64,000 nt of DNA from Stercorarius parasiticus. Its lineage: Eukaryota > Chordata > Aves > Charadriiformes > Stercorariidae. Below, piece by piece: positions 35,131 through 48,666 of the stretch. A program made the translations under genes and the position numbers. Under the pieces are notes generated by a model, which made no database searches, was not told where the DNA came from, and saw nothing but the letters and a program-made list of their open reading frames with translations. Position 1 is the stretch's first letter. The number at the start of each line of letters is the position of its first letter. Location of the stretch: NCBI GenBank assembly GCA_013396915.1, contig VWZL01001979.1, forward strand, positions 929,825 through 993,824, read 5' to 3'.

Positions 35131-38100
35131 TACACTCTGACAAGAGATTTTTATCAACTTGGAAGAATCATTTAAAAAAACATAGTAAGCAAACATGTTA
35201 GGCAGACAAGAGAAAAATGCCACTTTTTGGCATTTAGTCTTGGGGGTTAAAAAAAAGAAAAAAAAAGCCAGCTATTTTCTACAAAAGGACTTCACTTGAA
35301 ATAAAGAACTATTAGAGCTCAAGAACTTTGCCTATGTTAATTCCTGTATTTTAGAGTGGTGGAATTTCAATTTAAAGTGCAATTAGAAAAGACAGAACTA
35401 GAAGTGGAATTTGTGATTAGACTCTGACACAATTAATGAGTCATCAGCATTACACATAATTTGTAAACTGTACATAGACAGGTTCCCAACAATAACAACT
35501 CTTTAAAATGGAACAATTCAATGTAATAACACTTTATGACTTTTTCTTAGAAAGAAAAATACAAACCAGAGACTGAATTGTTCTCATTTTCATGAATGCA
35601 TAGTAAACAACACCTGCAGTATTTGTTGGACTTATTCTCTGTTTTTTAATTACTACAGTCTTTCTCTCCACATACCTCATCACTGTGAATGTAGTATGAA
35701 TTTTTCCAGAGGTTTAGATAACAACTTGATATGTTTCATTCTTTAGAAGAAGAAAAAACAAAAAGTAATCCTCTGACTTCTTTTCCAAGCAACAGACTTT
35801 TTTCTATAGTCTAGTCTTTTATTGAAGGTGCAATAAAAGTTCTCGTGCCTAACTGCAGGGTTTTAACTTAAAAAATGTTTTAATCAGGAAGCTACAGAAA
35901 ATCTTAAAGCTCTTTTTACATTTCAAATTATTAGTTACAATAGTTTGTGAACTATTGTGAAATATATATATAAAAAAATAAATATATGTAAGTTATTTGG
36001 TCAAAGTGATTGACTTATATAAAATGCAATGCTTGTCAGAGAATAACAACAATTGTGTAAAATTGATTCTAATGCTATGAAAGAAAAGATGAAGGAAAAC
36101 AATAACATCAAATTGCAAGAAAAACTTTTGAATTCTCTTATCTTCCCCATCAGTACCGAAAGGAGGAAAAGAGCCTCGGGTTATAAAGCAATAATGTTTA
36201 AAACAGCCTCCTAATAGCGGAAGTGCTAGAGCTATTCTTCGTGTTCAACACATAACAAAGAACACAAGGTAAAACCTTCAAAAGGATGACAGTGAATTAG
36301 GAGTAGATCTGTCATTTTCAAAAGTGAGGTCATGCCATTTTAAATGTATTGTAAAGTTATTTCTATACAGTTTAGTACATATACTTGAAAGCACATTTCT
36401 TAAAAGTATAAATATCGTTACCATTCAAGGAGATTTAAGGTAGATTTTCGAGGATACTCTTTAATTTCAAGGATACGTATTTGTTGCAATGCGGAGAGCA
36501 CGACATCCAAATTTTTTTGAACATTTCATCTCTCTTAAACTAGTTGTCTGTCTCTTTCCTTATTCACTAGAAAAGAGAGGGGAGTTCCTACTATTTATCC
36601 TTGATGCAAAATAAGGAGTGGGTTTCTATTTCTTGATTTGGGAATTGGAAAAACACAATTAGATTAGATGCCTTGAAATAGCTAAGATAGAAGCAATGAT
36701 GAGCTAGGTAAGAATAATTTAAAATAAAGTCTATATGCCAGGTTTTTTCTTGCCATTCTGACTTGCATATGTTTATAACCTCATAGACTGTAAAGTAGAG
36801 GGAAAAGTAACTTTTTAAAAATCTTTTTTTTTAAGAACATTGAAGGATTCATATGAAAAATTTAATAAGAATTAATTTTCAAAGTTATTATTGTCTGTCA
36901 AGGTCTGTGTTTGTTTTATCAGTAACAGAAGGGGTAGAATGTATTACGACATTCACATCCCTTGTGAAATCAATGAATAATCCTTTCAAATCCCAGAAAA
37001 AACTTCTCATGCACACACGTACACACGGAAATCTTATAGCTACATCTGTTGATCACCTGGTAAAATATACCTGTGTATTGGCATATGAGCTTTTGTACTG
37101 TCAGTTCCTCCATTCAGTGGAAGCTGCCTTTTCATAAAATAAATTCTATTCCATGATACACATTTTCAATACGTAACACAGATTAATGTCTCAAAAATAA
37201 TTTATATTACTATATTAGTTTTCTGATTATACAAACCACTACATCAGAAATATTGGAAAGTATATTTTTTGGCTGGATCTGGTACTTTTGAGTTCTTTAA
37301 CAGATAGCGAAAAGGTTCTCACTGCAGATTAATATATTTTTCATATGTTGCTTACCAGCTCTTCCTTACAGTATGTAATGCAGTTCTTCCCTAATAAGAT
37401 TTTAGGATTGTATCTTAAGTAGAGAGATCCTATTTACAGAGCTATCGTTTCAGCTCAGAATAATGCAGGAACTGTGACTATATTAGAAATACATCCCTGA
37501 ATGGCTTACTTGCTTCCTGGTCTCCCTGATGATTTTACATCATATGCTGATAGTGGTTCTTTGAGTCATGACCTTTAACAGACTATAGTTTCAAAATTAT
37601 GTATGCCTAATACCAAGAAAAAAACCTTTAGTGGATCACAAAGCTTTCTGAAGGCCTGACACTTCTTTTTCTCTTGCTCGTATAGATCATTGGTAACTAT
37701 ACAGAACAGTAAGTGCTACACTACCCTAAAACTAGAGTGAGAGCAGACTCAAAAACAAAGACCTTTCAAAGATTCTCATCACCTACTCTATATCAGCCAT
37801 CAAATCATCCTCCAGCCTCTACCATTTGAAGCCATTAAACAGCTAGTGGGATTTTCCATAACAGTAGGAGCATTAACCCCAGTGTCCTGGACAAATTCCA
37901 ACACAAGTAATTACACTGTGCCAGTAAATCCCCCTGCATTTTATTTGGACATTACATTTCTTTTTCTTCTAGTAAAACATTGTGTAAGGTTTGCTGTGCA
38001 TTGTTAAACAGGTGCTGAGTTTTACCTAGAGTGGCTGCATTTCAAGGATGTGTGAAGTGTTCTCTGTAAAATGCAGTAGGGGGTTCATATATCAATTTGG

Positions 38101-40051
38101 AATGCATGCTGGTACCCTCTGGATAATAAGCATTACATGATGTAACTTTTAATGATCTCATTATTATATTCATGCAGATGAGTGCTAAAGAAACACAAGA
38201 ATCCTAAGCAACTGTAAGTACAATGTACTAAACTGTTCTTCAGAAGCTCTTCCGCTAATTTTGAATAGTATTGGGGTGATCATTTTCTTCCCCTGCATAA
38301 CTTCTCGCGTAACTTCTCGGGAACTCAACAATATCCCTGTTTCATAGTATAATAAAGATACTGCTTTCATAATTTTACTTATAGAAAATGAGTGCTTTCA
38401 TCCTTGAGCAGCTAGTAGCTTAAAGAGAAAGTCACTCCTTTCTCATCCTAGAGACTGGCATTCAGCTTCCTGCTTATTTTGAACTAGAGTAAGGACTTAA
38501 TCTCTTCTCTCACTGCATCTCTTAAGACAAGTTATTTGAGTTCTGGGTATCAGTTAGTCAATTATGAGTTTAAATTCCACCCCCCCACATCCCCCCCAAA
38601 AAAAAGCCTCGAGGGGTAAAAAGGTTGAGGTCTCTATATTCTGGGTTTTTGTAATTTTTTTTCTGTAACCAGTTTTATTCTCAATACTGGAATTATTTTC
38701 CTGTGTGAAATATACTGGGGTGCTTTATAACTGTTCTGTAGTGTTAATAAAACAAATTTGAACTTGTTCCAAGCTTGTGTAGATGCAACAAATGAGCTGC
38801 TCAAAATTTGTGACTAATTAGTTATTGTTTGCACAGTGCTTTGAATATATAAAAGACTTTGTAAGTGCTAGACGTTATTATAGTACACAGTCCACTGCAG
38901 AGATAAGAAGTGCTTTACTGTGTGACCTGTGGTCCCACCTTTTGTAGCAGCTTTATATTATTATGCAAGAACATGAAAGTTTGTATGATTTACAAAATTA
39001 CTTCCTGAATGCATTTCACCATACCAAAAGTCTTCAAATCATGATGTTTCATTCACTTAGAAAAGAGTAAGTCTAGACTACCAATTGTATAGGAATTCAG
39101 CTATAAATTTTACTACCTAAGAGCACTTTGATGGAAATCAAAAGGTGCAAGTTGTAGGCAGTTTCAGAAGTTTCTAGTAGATCTTTTTTGTTTGCTTGCT
39201 TTCAGGCAGAAGTGACAATAAGACAGAATTTCAGAAATCTATGAAAACTACCAGTATCAGTGAAATTCTGACCAAAAAACCCCACTTCTAGTTTGTAAAC
39301 TGTTTGCTTAGCTGGACTAAGAAACCAGCTCCATACCTTTCTCTCCTGTTGGCTGCTCTGAGGTTCTTGCCTTCTTGGATAACTTAAAATCCTAAAACTT
39401 GGACTTCAGTTTCCAGATTTATGACTCTGGCTGTTCAGTGAACTAAGACTTAGACATTCCTGCTCACTGGATGCCTACACAGGACACTGATGGGACCCAA
39501 TGCCAGCTACATGATAAATTCCAGGACCGCTTAAGTTAAACTAGAATAATTTTTTATGCAGTTTGAACCTCCTGATTGTTCTGGCGTGGGTGAGCAGGGG
39601 AGGAGAGGTCTTAGCAGTGAAAGTTCTGTGAGCGTTTTGATGTCTTCCAAATGAGATATTTTGCATTTTTAAAATTTAAAATAGGTATTGGCATACTTCA
39701 AACTTTCTTACTTTCCCCATGCTTGAATTAGTTTTGTGAGATATGTTGTTTTATTTTGGAATATCCCACCGAGTTGTAGTATTAAGCTACAAGTAACCTC
39801 TAAGATCATTGAAGTTTTATTTTAATTAACACTAATCTTTAACCATGAGTCATTAGAAACATATTTTTGCAGACATGTGTTGTGGTTTTAAGTAGCTGTT
39901 AACTGGTGCACAACTTACCTTTTGCCCTTTTTATACTCTGAAGCCTGTGTAAGGGATGCGTATGCTGCTTCCATTTAAAAGTGTAAAGTAATAGTTGCTC
40001 CTGACCACACTTATATAATACTCCTGGAGGCATTCCCTCTGCATCAACATC

Positions 40052-40072
40052 CTGCAGGCATTCTGCCTGCAG
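40052..40072. other. Perfect 9-bp hairpin
   Basis: CTGCAGGCA (40052-40060), loop TTC, TGCCTGCAG (40064-40072). A stable GC-rich stem in an AT-rich setting. No RNA family was recognised. Confidence 0.65.
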
Positions 40073-40255
40073 CAAATATCACGTGGTTAGTGCCTTGTTT
40101 AATCTGCTTCATACGATAGTGCAGTTTACCCCACTCCTTTCACCATATGCTGAAGAAATGCGATCCTGGAAAATGGATTCTCTGTGTGTTTGACTCCTGG
40201 GATACATTTCTACAAGCCCAGCTGAATTCTGAACCCTGTGCCATTATGCGTTTTA

Positions 40256-40325
40256 GTATAACTACGACTACTACTACTAAGAATACTGTTATTACTGTTA
40301 TTATTAAATCTGCTGTTATTACGAA
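40256..40325. repeat. Interrupted triplet repeat (ACT/ATT)
   Basis: ACTACGACTACTACTACT followed by alternating GTTATT and ACT units. The Thr-rich and Asn/Ser-rich translations of short frames here (40147-40335, 40140-40382 and 40210-40419) only reflect the repeat. Confidence 0.8.
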
Positions 40326-43139
40326 ACAGAGCTGATATAGTAAAACGCAAAGCATGATTTTTAGTGTCATGGTATAGTGCATTCCTGTAAAATGATAAAT
40401 AATTCCAGGTGCTTTTCATTTCTTATTTATTTTCATTGCGCAGTCTCTTACTTCACCTACATTGTGCAAGAAGATCACATCAGACAACTAGACCGTCTGT
40501 GTACATACAAGCAACTGAACTTCAAAATATGAACATACAGGATTGTTTGTGATCAGCAGCTACCTAAAATTCATGTTTGTCAAAATTCAATAATTTTCTT
40601 ATATGGTTGTGAGTTTTAAATCTGTAGAGCTGACATTAAAAACAATATAAAAAGAAAGACTTATGATTGAAAGCAAGGTGAATCTTATGAAAGATTTATG
40701 AACTGCAAAAAGGAAGTCATAATGTATAAAGAGTAAATACTCTGAGGAATTATTAATCAATCAAGGAAAAATATGCCAAGCATAAACATGAGTGCAGCTT
40801 TTCTATTTCTTCCCTAAAACATAAACCAAGTGCTCCCCATAATTAAATCTATTTTGGTTGTAATCTCCTCTTTTAAAAGGATATTCCACCATGAAGGTGG
40901 AATTAAAGACCTTCCAACAAGTGGAAAGCAATGGAAGGGTCCATTCAGCTTTTGACTACCATTTCAGAGTCAAGCAAAAAACTTTTCCACTTTTCCACCA
41001 TTTTGTTGCTGAGTATGATTAATGCTGTCTAATTTTTTTCACTTTGAGGAACTCCTTGTATACATAGAAGCTATATAATTTACTTAGAAGGTTTTGTACG
41101 TGTAGGCTAGACCACAGAAATCAAAATGGGACAGGAGTGTCTCCAATGTGGATCTGGATCGAAAAGCCAGTTTATGAGGATGAGAAGTGTAGTTCATGAA
41201 TTTCTATAAGCTTATGCCAAGTTACATCAGCTGCAATTCTGAAAACCTAGGAATTTTCACCGTGAAGTTTGAGAGTTCCATGTAAGCAAAAATAGCGGAG
41301 TAGAATATAAATAGATTTTTAAACATAACTATAGAATTAACTACTTCTTTGAAAGAGCAAAGAAATATTCAAATATAACTGAAGTACTTTGTGTAAATTT
41401 TATATTGTGTTTATTACTGTTGATGTGTTCAGAGTAACTCTATATTTTGAATGTTAGATTTTGATCCTAATATCTGTTTTGATTGCATAATCACGATAAC
41501 ATTTTCTTAAGTATTTTTTTCTTTTCCTTCCTTCCTTTTTTTAAAAAAAAATCCTGTCCGTTTTAAAATGTGCTCTATGTACCTGTTAAAATGTAAGCTT
41601 GAAACTATGAGTAGATAAATTTCTCTACATGAGAAATATACTTTGTTGCAATTTAACACTCTCTTTAAAAATAATTATCGGTGTGTTAATTCTAGCAGTG
41701 GGAAATACTTATCATTTACAGTATTTCTTTTCATCTGTATTTCAGACAAATGAATCAGACTTAAATTTCATTTAGTTCAAACATTTAGGAAAATCACTTG
41801 TCTTACCTTGTGAATAAGGTCATTAATAGTTTAATACTCACATTTTCAAAATTATTTGTCTTACTCGTTTAAATTTTATCTTTCTATTCTGTTATTCACA
41901 CCATGGATGGCAATATCAGAAGAGATGCATTCTAGGATGACTCTTAAAATAGAGTGGTATATATGAATAACTTTCTTAGCATACTTTAAAGTGAATTATG
42001 AATATTACACTTATTACATGCTTTTGAACTATGCACCAGAAACTAAGAAATCAATTAATATATTTCTAAGCAAAACAACCTGGAACCCTTGGACATGGTA
42101 CAAATACTACCAATTATAATATTGGACTGCCTTTTCAAATTGCTGAGCTCTGATCACTCTCTGTACAAAAATAAAACGATAGTGTGACAGAAGGTCAGAA
42201 AGCTCCTCCAGGGGATTGGTGTTTCAGAGGCACCAATACAGTAATGAATCATTATGACAGCATTGTAAAACAGTAACAGGCTGAAACTTTGGGTGATTCA
42301 CTGAAGCATTTGTTACAAAGTTGAAAAGTTCTTAACCATAAGATAGACATAAAAAATCTATGCATAGACTGCTGTACAGACAAAAATACTTCTACTGGCA
42401 AAGCTGTTGAATGTTTTGTCACCGTGCATGTGGCAAGCCTGAGGGAAAAATCTTTCTGTGGAAACTAAATTGTAAATGTTTTCTCATAAAAACCCTAGGC
42501 CATTCTCCTAGTCTTACCCGAAGCAAAAGGAATTTTACAAGCCTACACTAAATTGCCTTTGTGGTGACCACAAATATTAGACTGTTGTAAATAGATCAAT
42601 CACAAAAGTCAGATTTAATTTTGAGACACCCCCGCTTCTCCTCTCTGCTCTCTTTCATATGGGCAGTTGCCCTGCTCTTCATCCATTTCCTTGCATCAGC
42701 ATTTGATGTTGGATTCTTCCACCTCTGTCTGCTGGGGTGGAGTGGCTGCTGTCACAGGCTAAGAAGCAAAGTACCAAAATCAGCTAGCTGACTGGCTGCT
42801 CCAGCAGCCTGCGGGAAAGGGATAGACCAAATGCACGGCTATTCTGAGGAGTGCAGTTGGGGTTTGAAAGGCTGAGAAACATGTTAGGGAATGCTGCTTT
42901 CTGCACAGGAGAAGTAGGGATGGTGCCCACTACTGAAACCAAGAACTGTTCAATGAACCATCCAACAATCATGTCCCTTTCTGAGGAAAATAGGCAAACT
43001 ATACCCCCAACACTATGTGGATTTTGCTTGTGCCTGTGCGATAGTAAAAGTCTGTAATCAAAGTGTATCTCAGAGGAATATATAATACAGTAAAAAGAAG
43101 GAATAGAATATGAGCATTGCCTGTTAATATCTTAAAAAA

Positions 43140-43155
43140 AACCAACCAACCAACC
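43140..43155. repeat. (AACC)n microsatellite
   Basis: About four ACCA/ACCC units following an A-run. A short simple repeat. Confidence 0.8.
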
Positions 43156-46100
43156 CACCTTTCTCATGAATTGCCCTAGAGCTGTCAAGAAGCCTACGTG
43201 TTTGTACACCATTACTTATGAAAACCCCATTTGAATAACTTTGTAATACTACCGTCCAGATCAACTAAGGTATGACCAAATCAATGTGAGTAGTACACAG
43301 GTAACAGGTATGTAGATTTATATGTAGAATAAGATGTATATTTAAAAAACAGTCCTTTCAACAACTTGTTATTTTTATTTTAAAAATATGCAGAACTTCT
43401 AAATGTGGAGGATCTTCACTCTCCAGTGAGGAAAGAGAAGGGTTCAAAGATTCTTCTGAACTGTTGGTTTTGTTACAAAGATACTGTAGTGTCTTGAGCA
43501 TGGTGTTTTCTGAGTGGAAGTTGTGCCATATGGCATGAACTATAAGAAAACTGTAAGTGCATGCGTACTCAAATAAATACGTTCTTCTGACAAATAGTGA
43601 ATCGCAGAAATATTGTAGACAACATTTTCGAAAGTATCAAATGATTTTTGTTATTGCCATTTTGCATATACAATATTGTGTCCAATTTTCCCTTGAGACA
43701 GAGCACTTTGATTTTTTACTAAAAGAACTCAAACTGTATGTACATTGAAACATATTCCATTAGAAGTGATAGTCCCTTACAAACTCAAATTTCATAATTA
43801 AAACAATGTGGAAGCAGACTCGTCAGTCTGGAGTTAAACATGTGTTGTTCCACTGAAAGTCTAAGGCAATAAATAAATATTTTTTTAATAGCTAAATAAG
43901 TACGTTCGGTCAAACAATACACAATATTTAGCAGCATCCTTGAGTTATTTCATGTAGATTTGGATAACTAAACCCAAAAGTTTTGATTGTTAAGGTAATT
44001 ATTTATAATCATTTAGGCTGCAATATTGGAAACTTTTGTCTGGTTAACCAATGTATCTGCTTGGGCTGAAAAAAACCAACCAACTCAAACCTGCTTTGCT
44101 TCTCAGGGAGAGTGAATAATCACATGGTTGGCAAAATCAACAAAAGACAGGAAAAAACAAGCTAGAACTTTAAGATTATTATTTTTTGCTAAAACTCCCT
44201 TAAATTACAATAAACAGCTAAAAGGCTTTTCTTTGCTCTGGTTGTCATTACTGATATCATCTGAGCCCCACAGCCACATGGCTCTGTCATACAACAGACT
44301 AATGAGGAGGCTAAGGCTCTTCAGAAATCCATACCAGCATGTACTAAACTGAAAGCCAGACACTGTAATTGATACTGCTGTGTGTCTTACTGTACATCGA
44401 TCCCTTCTAATTGTTTTCCAGTATTGTCTTAGAAAAGTGGATATGATTACCTCAGTATTTCCAGTCTTACAAAACACAGAAAATAGACCTGGAAAGCAAC
44501 TTGAGGTACCATATAATCAAATTCTCTGCCCTAGGACATAATCAGCTGTAGCCAAGGTATTCCTAACACATTTGCTTTAGCTATTTTTTTTTTTTAAATA
44601 TCCATTATATGGATTCTAAAAGCTCCCCGGATAATGTATTACAAAGCTTAATTACCCTAACCAATAGATAGATCCTTACCTTTTTTTACATCTAACTTAA
44701 ATATGCCTCCTTGCAAATTAAGCCCATTACTTTTGGGCCAATGGAATAAAGAACAGTTAATTGTCTTCCTCCTTCCAATTGCTTTTTATTTATGGGAAGG
44801 CTGTTACTTTGTCTCATGGTCTTTAAATTTTCCTGAACACAGAAGTAATATAAAAAGAGAGAGCTATGGGGCACATGTAGAAGTAAATTGTTGAGCAAGT
44901 GGTGAAGATATTTTGGAGTGAGAAGTAAATTTTCTATGTATTCACAATGCTTGACTGAAGAGTTTCTTGGTATAAAGGATTAGGAGATCAAAAACCATGC
45001 ATACATATATATATGTCAAGGCAGATTGAGTTATATTTTACTAAAATACTGATTATAGGGAGTCTATCCTCTCTACAGAAATCGTCTATCACATTAAGCG
45101 AATTTGGGATGATGAAAGGATATATTGGGTTATTTTATTATAGTTGCATTATTAGTAGTATTTCATATAAGGAAGTCTAAGTTTATGAATGCTAATGTAG
45201 TGAGACAGGTAGAAGGGAATGGTTTTGTTCTACTTCTCAGATAAGAATGATTCTTAAAACACATCTAGTAATAGGTTTGAATTTTCCAGTACAATAAAAT
45301 GAAAATATTCTAGAACAATTAACTGAATAAAAGTTGTGAAAAGGAATAGGATTCCACTTAGTTTGCAAGATTTGATACTCTAAAACACATGCTCACCAAC
45401 ATTCTTTTTCTAAAAACAATTTACCTGAGTAAAAAGTAATTCTCAGTTTATAAGGAAAATCTTTAAATGTTTAGAATATTTAAAAAAAATAAAAAAAAGA
45501 AAATCTTTAGTTATTAACTGTCTCTTTAGAAAACAATTGTTCCCATATGTTGTTTTATCTCAGCTTTCGAATCATGTGTATATGTGATATATTGTTTACT
45601 TCCTTTTTCTACATATCCCTGAACGGACATAGAAAAAAAAAAACACGTTCAAGGAAAAACTTTCAAATCTTAATAAAATCATATCAGAAAAGCTGAGACA
45701 GTAACCCACATCCAAACAATAAAGAAAATGCAACATTTGAAGTAAACAAATAAAAATAACCAACTAAACAAACCTAAACTAAGGTAGAAGAGTCATAATG
45801 AAACTCTTTTTTTTTCTCAATTGTAATGAAAAATAAAGAACACAGTGTAGTTAGAATTAGCATTGATAACACAGACAAAGTTGTGTTTTAATAATCTGGC
45901 AAAGCATGATTTAATTTGATTGTCCTTTCTCTTCCTTAACTTACAAAAAAACAAGGACTGGGACACTCCCCAGGTCATTAATATAAATCCGAAAACTCTT
46001 TTTTTTCATGAAATCATGCTTTTACTTTCTAAATGTAAAGCCACTGTGATATTCACTGTATTTTAATGATGCAGGTCTTACTCAAGAAAAACCCTCACTA

Positions 46101-47869
46101 AAATTAATCAAAGTAGGGACCCATTCCTTTCTTACTTTTGTTGATTGCTCATGACTAAGTTTAGTAAGTGTCATTACTGAAAAAAAATACAGACAAAACC
46201 CTGATGAGAAAAATGCTTTCATCTTATTGGACAGTAGAAAATTTAGCTCCAAGACAATAAAAGATCAGCATGGTGTGAATATTCTTGGGCTTCTTTTTGT
46301 GTGCAGTAGAAAGCATAGCTGAACTCCACTACAGGTGGTGTTATTTAAATTCTCCTTTTCCAGTTTATCTTTTTGTCTGTCTATTCAGCAGAACTTCAAT
46401 GTTTCCTGACATGCAACTTCAGTTACTAGGTATGAATGTAGAAACAATAAGTGTTTCTGAGGCAAAAATGATGGACCTGCTAAGCAGATGAACTTCTGCT
46501 AAGGACACACAAGTTTTGCTTTGCTTAAATCACATCTGAGTTTGACCTCAAGACTTTTCATCCGTAAAAAACTGCCACTACTGCTGCTGTGCTTTCATTT
46601 GATCCACAGGCTGTTACAACTCCCCATCCTAACAAGGAAGAGCTATGTGTGAGGTAAATGTTAAGACATGAAACTGCAATTCAAAAGGAATTCTGTGTAT
46701 GAATCCCACGGCACCATGGCAGCGCTTAAAAGCCTCTGTTCTAGAGAAGGGGAAATGGTAGGATGAAAGATACAGGATGGTGTAATATTATTGTGCCTTT
46801 CCATAGACCAAGATCTAAGCAAAACATGTTTGCTTCTCCCAAGAGGCTTAATTCTCTTATAGCTAAGAGAATTGATGGTTATAAAAGTCAGCGAGGACAG
46901 GAAGGAGTACCACAGCACACTCATCAGGGAAATATATACAATGGTATTTGTATTCCTGGTGCCAATATCCAGTAAGAAGTGAAAAAAATAACACATGCCA
47001 AGCACTTATTTATTGTGCTGTTTCTAGAGCTAATGCATAAATCAGTGTACATGGCACATCAATAAGGGACAGAAATCATTAAGGTGTGATTATAATCAGA
47101 CAGGGAACTGTGAAAACACTATGTGGTACTTCACACTGTCTTGCCCTCAATGGCATCCCTATCAAATTTACTTCTGTTTGAAGAGTCTAACTGCTGAGCC
47201 TGTATTCCTAACTTGGAATTTCATCTTTGTGAGTTTTATTTCATTCATAACCTGCACAAGCTTGGCAGCTGTGTGGAAGATGTGCTAAGAAAGTACCCAC
47301 TTCCTCTTCCACATAGGTCTTGGTCTGAAGCGCTGCTCTTAGAAAAAATGTGTCTTGTCACTTAAATTGTGATGCAACTACGCAAAGCCTTTGTTTTGTC
47401 ATTTAATACAGAAAATAATTGATTTAATCTAGTCTTCAAGCACAATACAAACATTAAATAAGAACTGGTGGAAGCCAAACAAACACAGCAGTAGGAAATA
47501 TAATGAAACACATACCGCATTTACACAGTAGTTTTTAAGACTTTTAAGCTAATTCAACTTCTGGGTCACCCATAGGCTTACCAAAACCAGGGCAAAGGTA
47601 CATGGGCCACAAAGTTTGGAAGGGTTAAGTGAGATGTACTCTGCCTTTTTAGTTTAGTCTAATTGCAATGTAGTACAATGTATGCCACCTTGAAGCCCCG
47701 TGGAAGGTTCCCCCACAGCAGATGGAGGCACGAGGGGTATGGGTTATGCACAGGGATGTCACTCACAAAAGGCTGCGAATCTTTGTCATGGAACTTGCCT
47801 GAACGGGAAATATCCGTGATAACCGTTGGACAGCCAAGTGCAGATGTAACTACAGTTCTTCTTTCTGGA

Positions 47870-48060
47870 GCTGTACGCGGTGCCAGTGCCCAGCCGCCGG
47901 CGGCCGTGAGGGGGAGGTCGAGCTTCAGGGTGGCCTCTGTGAGGAGAGGCTGGGGCTGCCCCGCGCCGGACACAGCCGGTTCCAGCGAGCTCCGACCGAC
48001 CCTCTCACAGGGCACGGCTGAGCCCCGCAGCCACCGTGTGGGCGCCTTGGGGAAAGCGTA
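47870..48060. promoter_or_regulatory. CpG-rich segment (LTR promoter region)
   Basis: Many CpGs with blocks such as GCCGCCGGCGGCCG and CCCCGCGCCGG, in a window otherwise poor in CpG. It lies upstream of the LTR TATA box. Preserved CpGs suggest a younger copy or lack of germline methylation. This is the likeliest place in the window for real promoter activity. Confidence 0.6.
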
Positions 48061-48304
48061 TGTAAGAAAGGACAGAAAATGCCACAGGGGGAGAGCGGGG
48101 TGTGGGGAGGAGCAAAAAAGAGTGAGAAACAGGGAACACCAAGGTGGTGAAAGGAGGAAAAGGAACAACAAGGACTCCGCGCTGGAGGAGAGGGAGGGAG
48201 AAGAACAGAGGTGCAGAGAGAAGCTGCTGCCCCCTGACGGCAACAGCCCTTGCACCGCTGGTTGCCTCAAGGGGCCGAGTGTAACTTGCCCCTTGTGTGA
48301 GTGA

Positions 48305-48311
48305 TATAAAA
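48305..48311 (+). promoter_or_regulatory. TATA box of the LTR
   Basis: TATAAAA in the context GTGATATAAAAGACGG, 147 bp upstream of the AATAAA. The arrangement defines U3, R and U5 in the plus orientation. Confidence 0.7.
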
Positions 48312-48457
48312 GACGGGACAAGAGGTACTCGGAGTGAAAAAAAGCCTGGGAAAGGGGGGGAAATGTGTCTTCCCGAAGCGTGTAATATTTGTTTCTTTTT
48401 TCTTGGTTTTTGTTTCCCAATACCCGAAGCAGTAATTAAACATTTATATTAATTGAC

Positions 48458-48463
48458 AATAAA
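48458..48463 (+). promoter_or_regulatory. LTR poly(A) signal (AATAAA)
   Basis: AATAAA in 'gacaataaatgaagc', followed by the R/U5 text 'cccaaagttgagcc' shared with the LTR at 34.8 kb. Confidence 0.7.
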
Positions 48464-48666
48464 TGAAGCTAATTTCCCAAAGTTGAGCCTGTTCTGTCCA
48501 CGGCAGTATCTGGTACTTGCCTCCTGTCTTTACGCCCTGTCTTTATCTCAAGCCACAAGCTTTCTTGCTCCTGTTTTTCCGATTTTCTCCCCCATCTGAC
48601 TGAAGAGGGGGAGTAAGCAAGCAGCTGGGTGGGAGTTTGGCTGTTAGCCAAGGCTTGCCCACCACA

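Larger units (their letters stand above)
35131..47689. other. AT-rich gene desert, no gene recognised
   Basis: About 12.5 kb. The longest frames are 114 codons (46661-47005 minus) and 94 (36853-37137 plus), neither recognisable. Noted items: a C-rich run at 38579-38600, a perfect hairpin at 40052-40072, an interrupted ACT/ATT triplet repeat at 40256-40325 and an AACC repeat at 43140-43155. A GC-richer patch at about 42620-42850 was not identified. No CR1 fragments were seen. Confidence 0.6.
47690..48666 (+). mobile_element. ERVL-like LTR with CpG-rich U3
   Basis: The 3' half is clear: TATA box (48305-48311), AATAAA (48458-48463), 'cccaaagttgagcctgttct', 'gtctttatctcaagcca', a U5 block 'ctgaagagggggagt' and the end 'cccaccaca'. 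These parallel the LTR ending at 35023. The U3 differs: it is CpG-dense at 47870-48060 (about 19 CpG in 190 bp) and lacks the minisatellite. The left end is uncertain. The hexamer GGCAAA follows the 3' end (48667-48672) and also occurs at 47591-47596, so the LTR could start near 47596, but no TG terminus is visible there. Overlapping frames of 253 codons (minus) and 213 codons (plus) are GC-rich shadows. Confidence 0.8.

Noticed and set aside
38579..38600. C-rich run (G-rich on the minus strand) as a G-quadruplex
   Set aside because: Two long G-runs plus GG do not provide four clean runs separated by loops.
47659..48420. Overlapping frames of 253 codons (minus) and 213 codons (plus)
   Set aside because: Both span the GC-rich LTR U3 and R, have biased composition, no domain and no splice or initiation context. 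Open frames on both strands are expected in CpG-rich, stop-poor sequence.
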